From assembly GCA_016929205.1 (NCBI GenBank), contig JAFGJF010000054.1, forward strand, positions 1-6,328: DNA of 6,328 bases. The letters are read 5' to 3'. Made by a program: the position numbers and the translations under genes. The notes under the pieces were generated by a model that did not search any database, was not told where the DNA came from, and saw only the letters and a list, made by a program, of their open reading frames with translations. The stretch comes from Anaerolineae bacterium. Its GTDB lineage: Bacteria; Chloroflexota; Anaerolineae; JAFGEY01. This document shows, in pieces, positions 6,320 to 6,328 of the stretch. Positions within the stretch are counted from its first letter, which is position 1; every line of letters begins with the position of its first letter.

Positions 6320-6328
6320 TACTCATTA

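Noticed and set aside
6072..6326. Minus-strand frame starting at the ATG at 6326, ahead of the phosphatase
   Set aside because: Its first codons overlap the Shine-Dalgarno sequence of the phosphatase, it is out of frame with the conserved domain, and its sequence is Arg-rich without a recognisable family.

Overview
The window looks like chromosomal DNA from a free-living bacterium, most likely Chloroflexota (Anaerolineae or a related class). This rests on style rather than on a marker gene. All three proteins carry long Thr/Pro 'TPTPTST' stretches next to export or membrane signals, which is common in that phylum. The catalytic domains are of bacterial type, and the DNA is moderately GC-rich with strong AGGAG-type ribosome binding sites. 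No rRNA, tRNA, CRISPR array, transposase or attachment site was seen.

Layout: positions 1-198 are non-coding as far as I can tell. A near-consensus sigma-70-type promoter follows (TTGACA at 199-204, 18 nt, TATACT at 223-228). It is framed by two perfect inverted repeats, one over the -35 box and one across the expected transcription start. It should drive a two-gene unit on the + strand. Gene A (284-2173) is a secreted, surface-anchored protein with an SGNH-like esterase/hydrolase domain followed by a CBM11-like carbohydrate-binding module. Gene B (2170-5007) is a lipoprotein that resembles the PcRGLX/YetA exo-rhamnogalacturonan lyase superfamily: RIFT barrel, beta-sandwich and alpha/alpha toroid. 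The two genes overlap by ATGA, so their translation is probably coupled. A 61-nt gap with a weak hairpin separates them from a convergent gene. Gene C (6304-5069, minus strand) is a PP2C-family protein phosphatase with one membrane helix and an external Thr/Pro tail. It starts at TTG behind a perfect AGGAGG.

How they may work together: A and B look like a cell-surface pair acting on a substituted, possibly rhamnogalacturonan-like, polysaccharide. A would bind the polymer and remove ester groups, and B would cleave or trim the backbone. The substrate is inferred from family resemblance only. C belongs to a separate transcription unit, probably with signalling genes beyond the right edge, and has no visible functional link to A and B apart from the shared Thr/Pro style.
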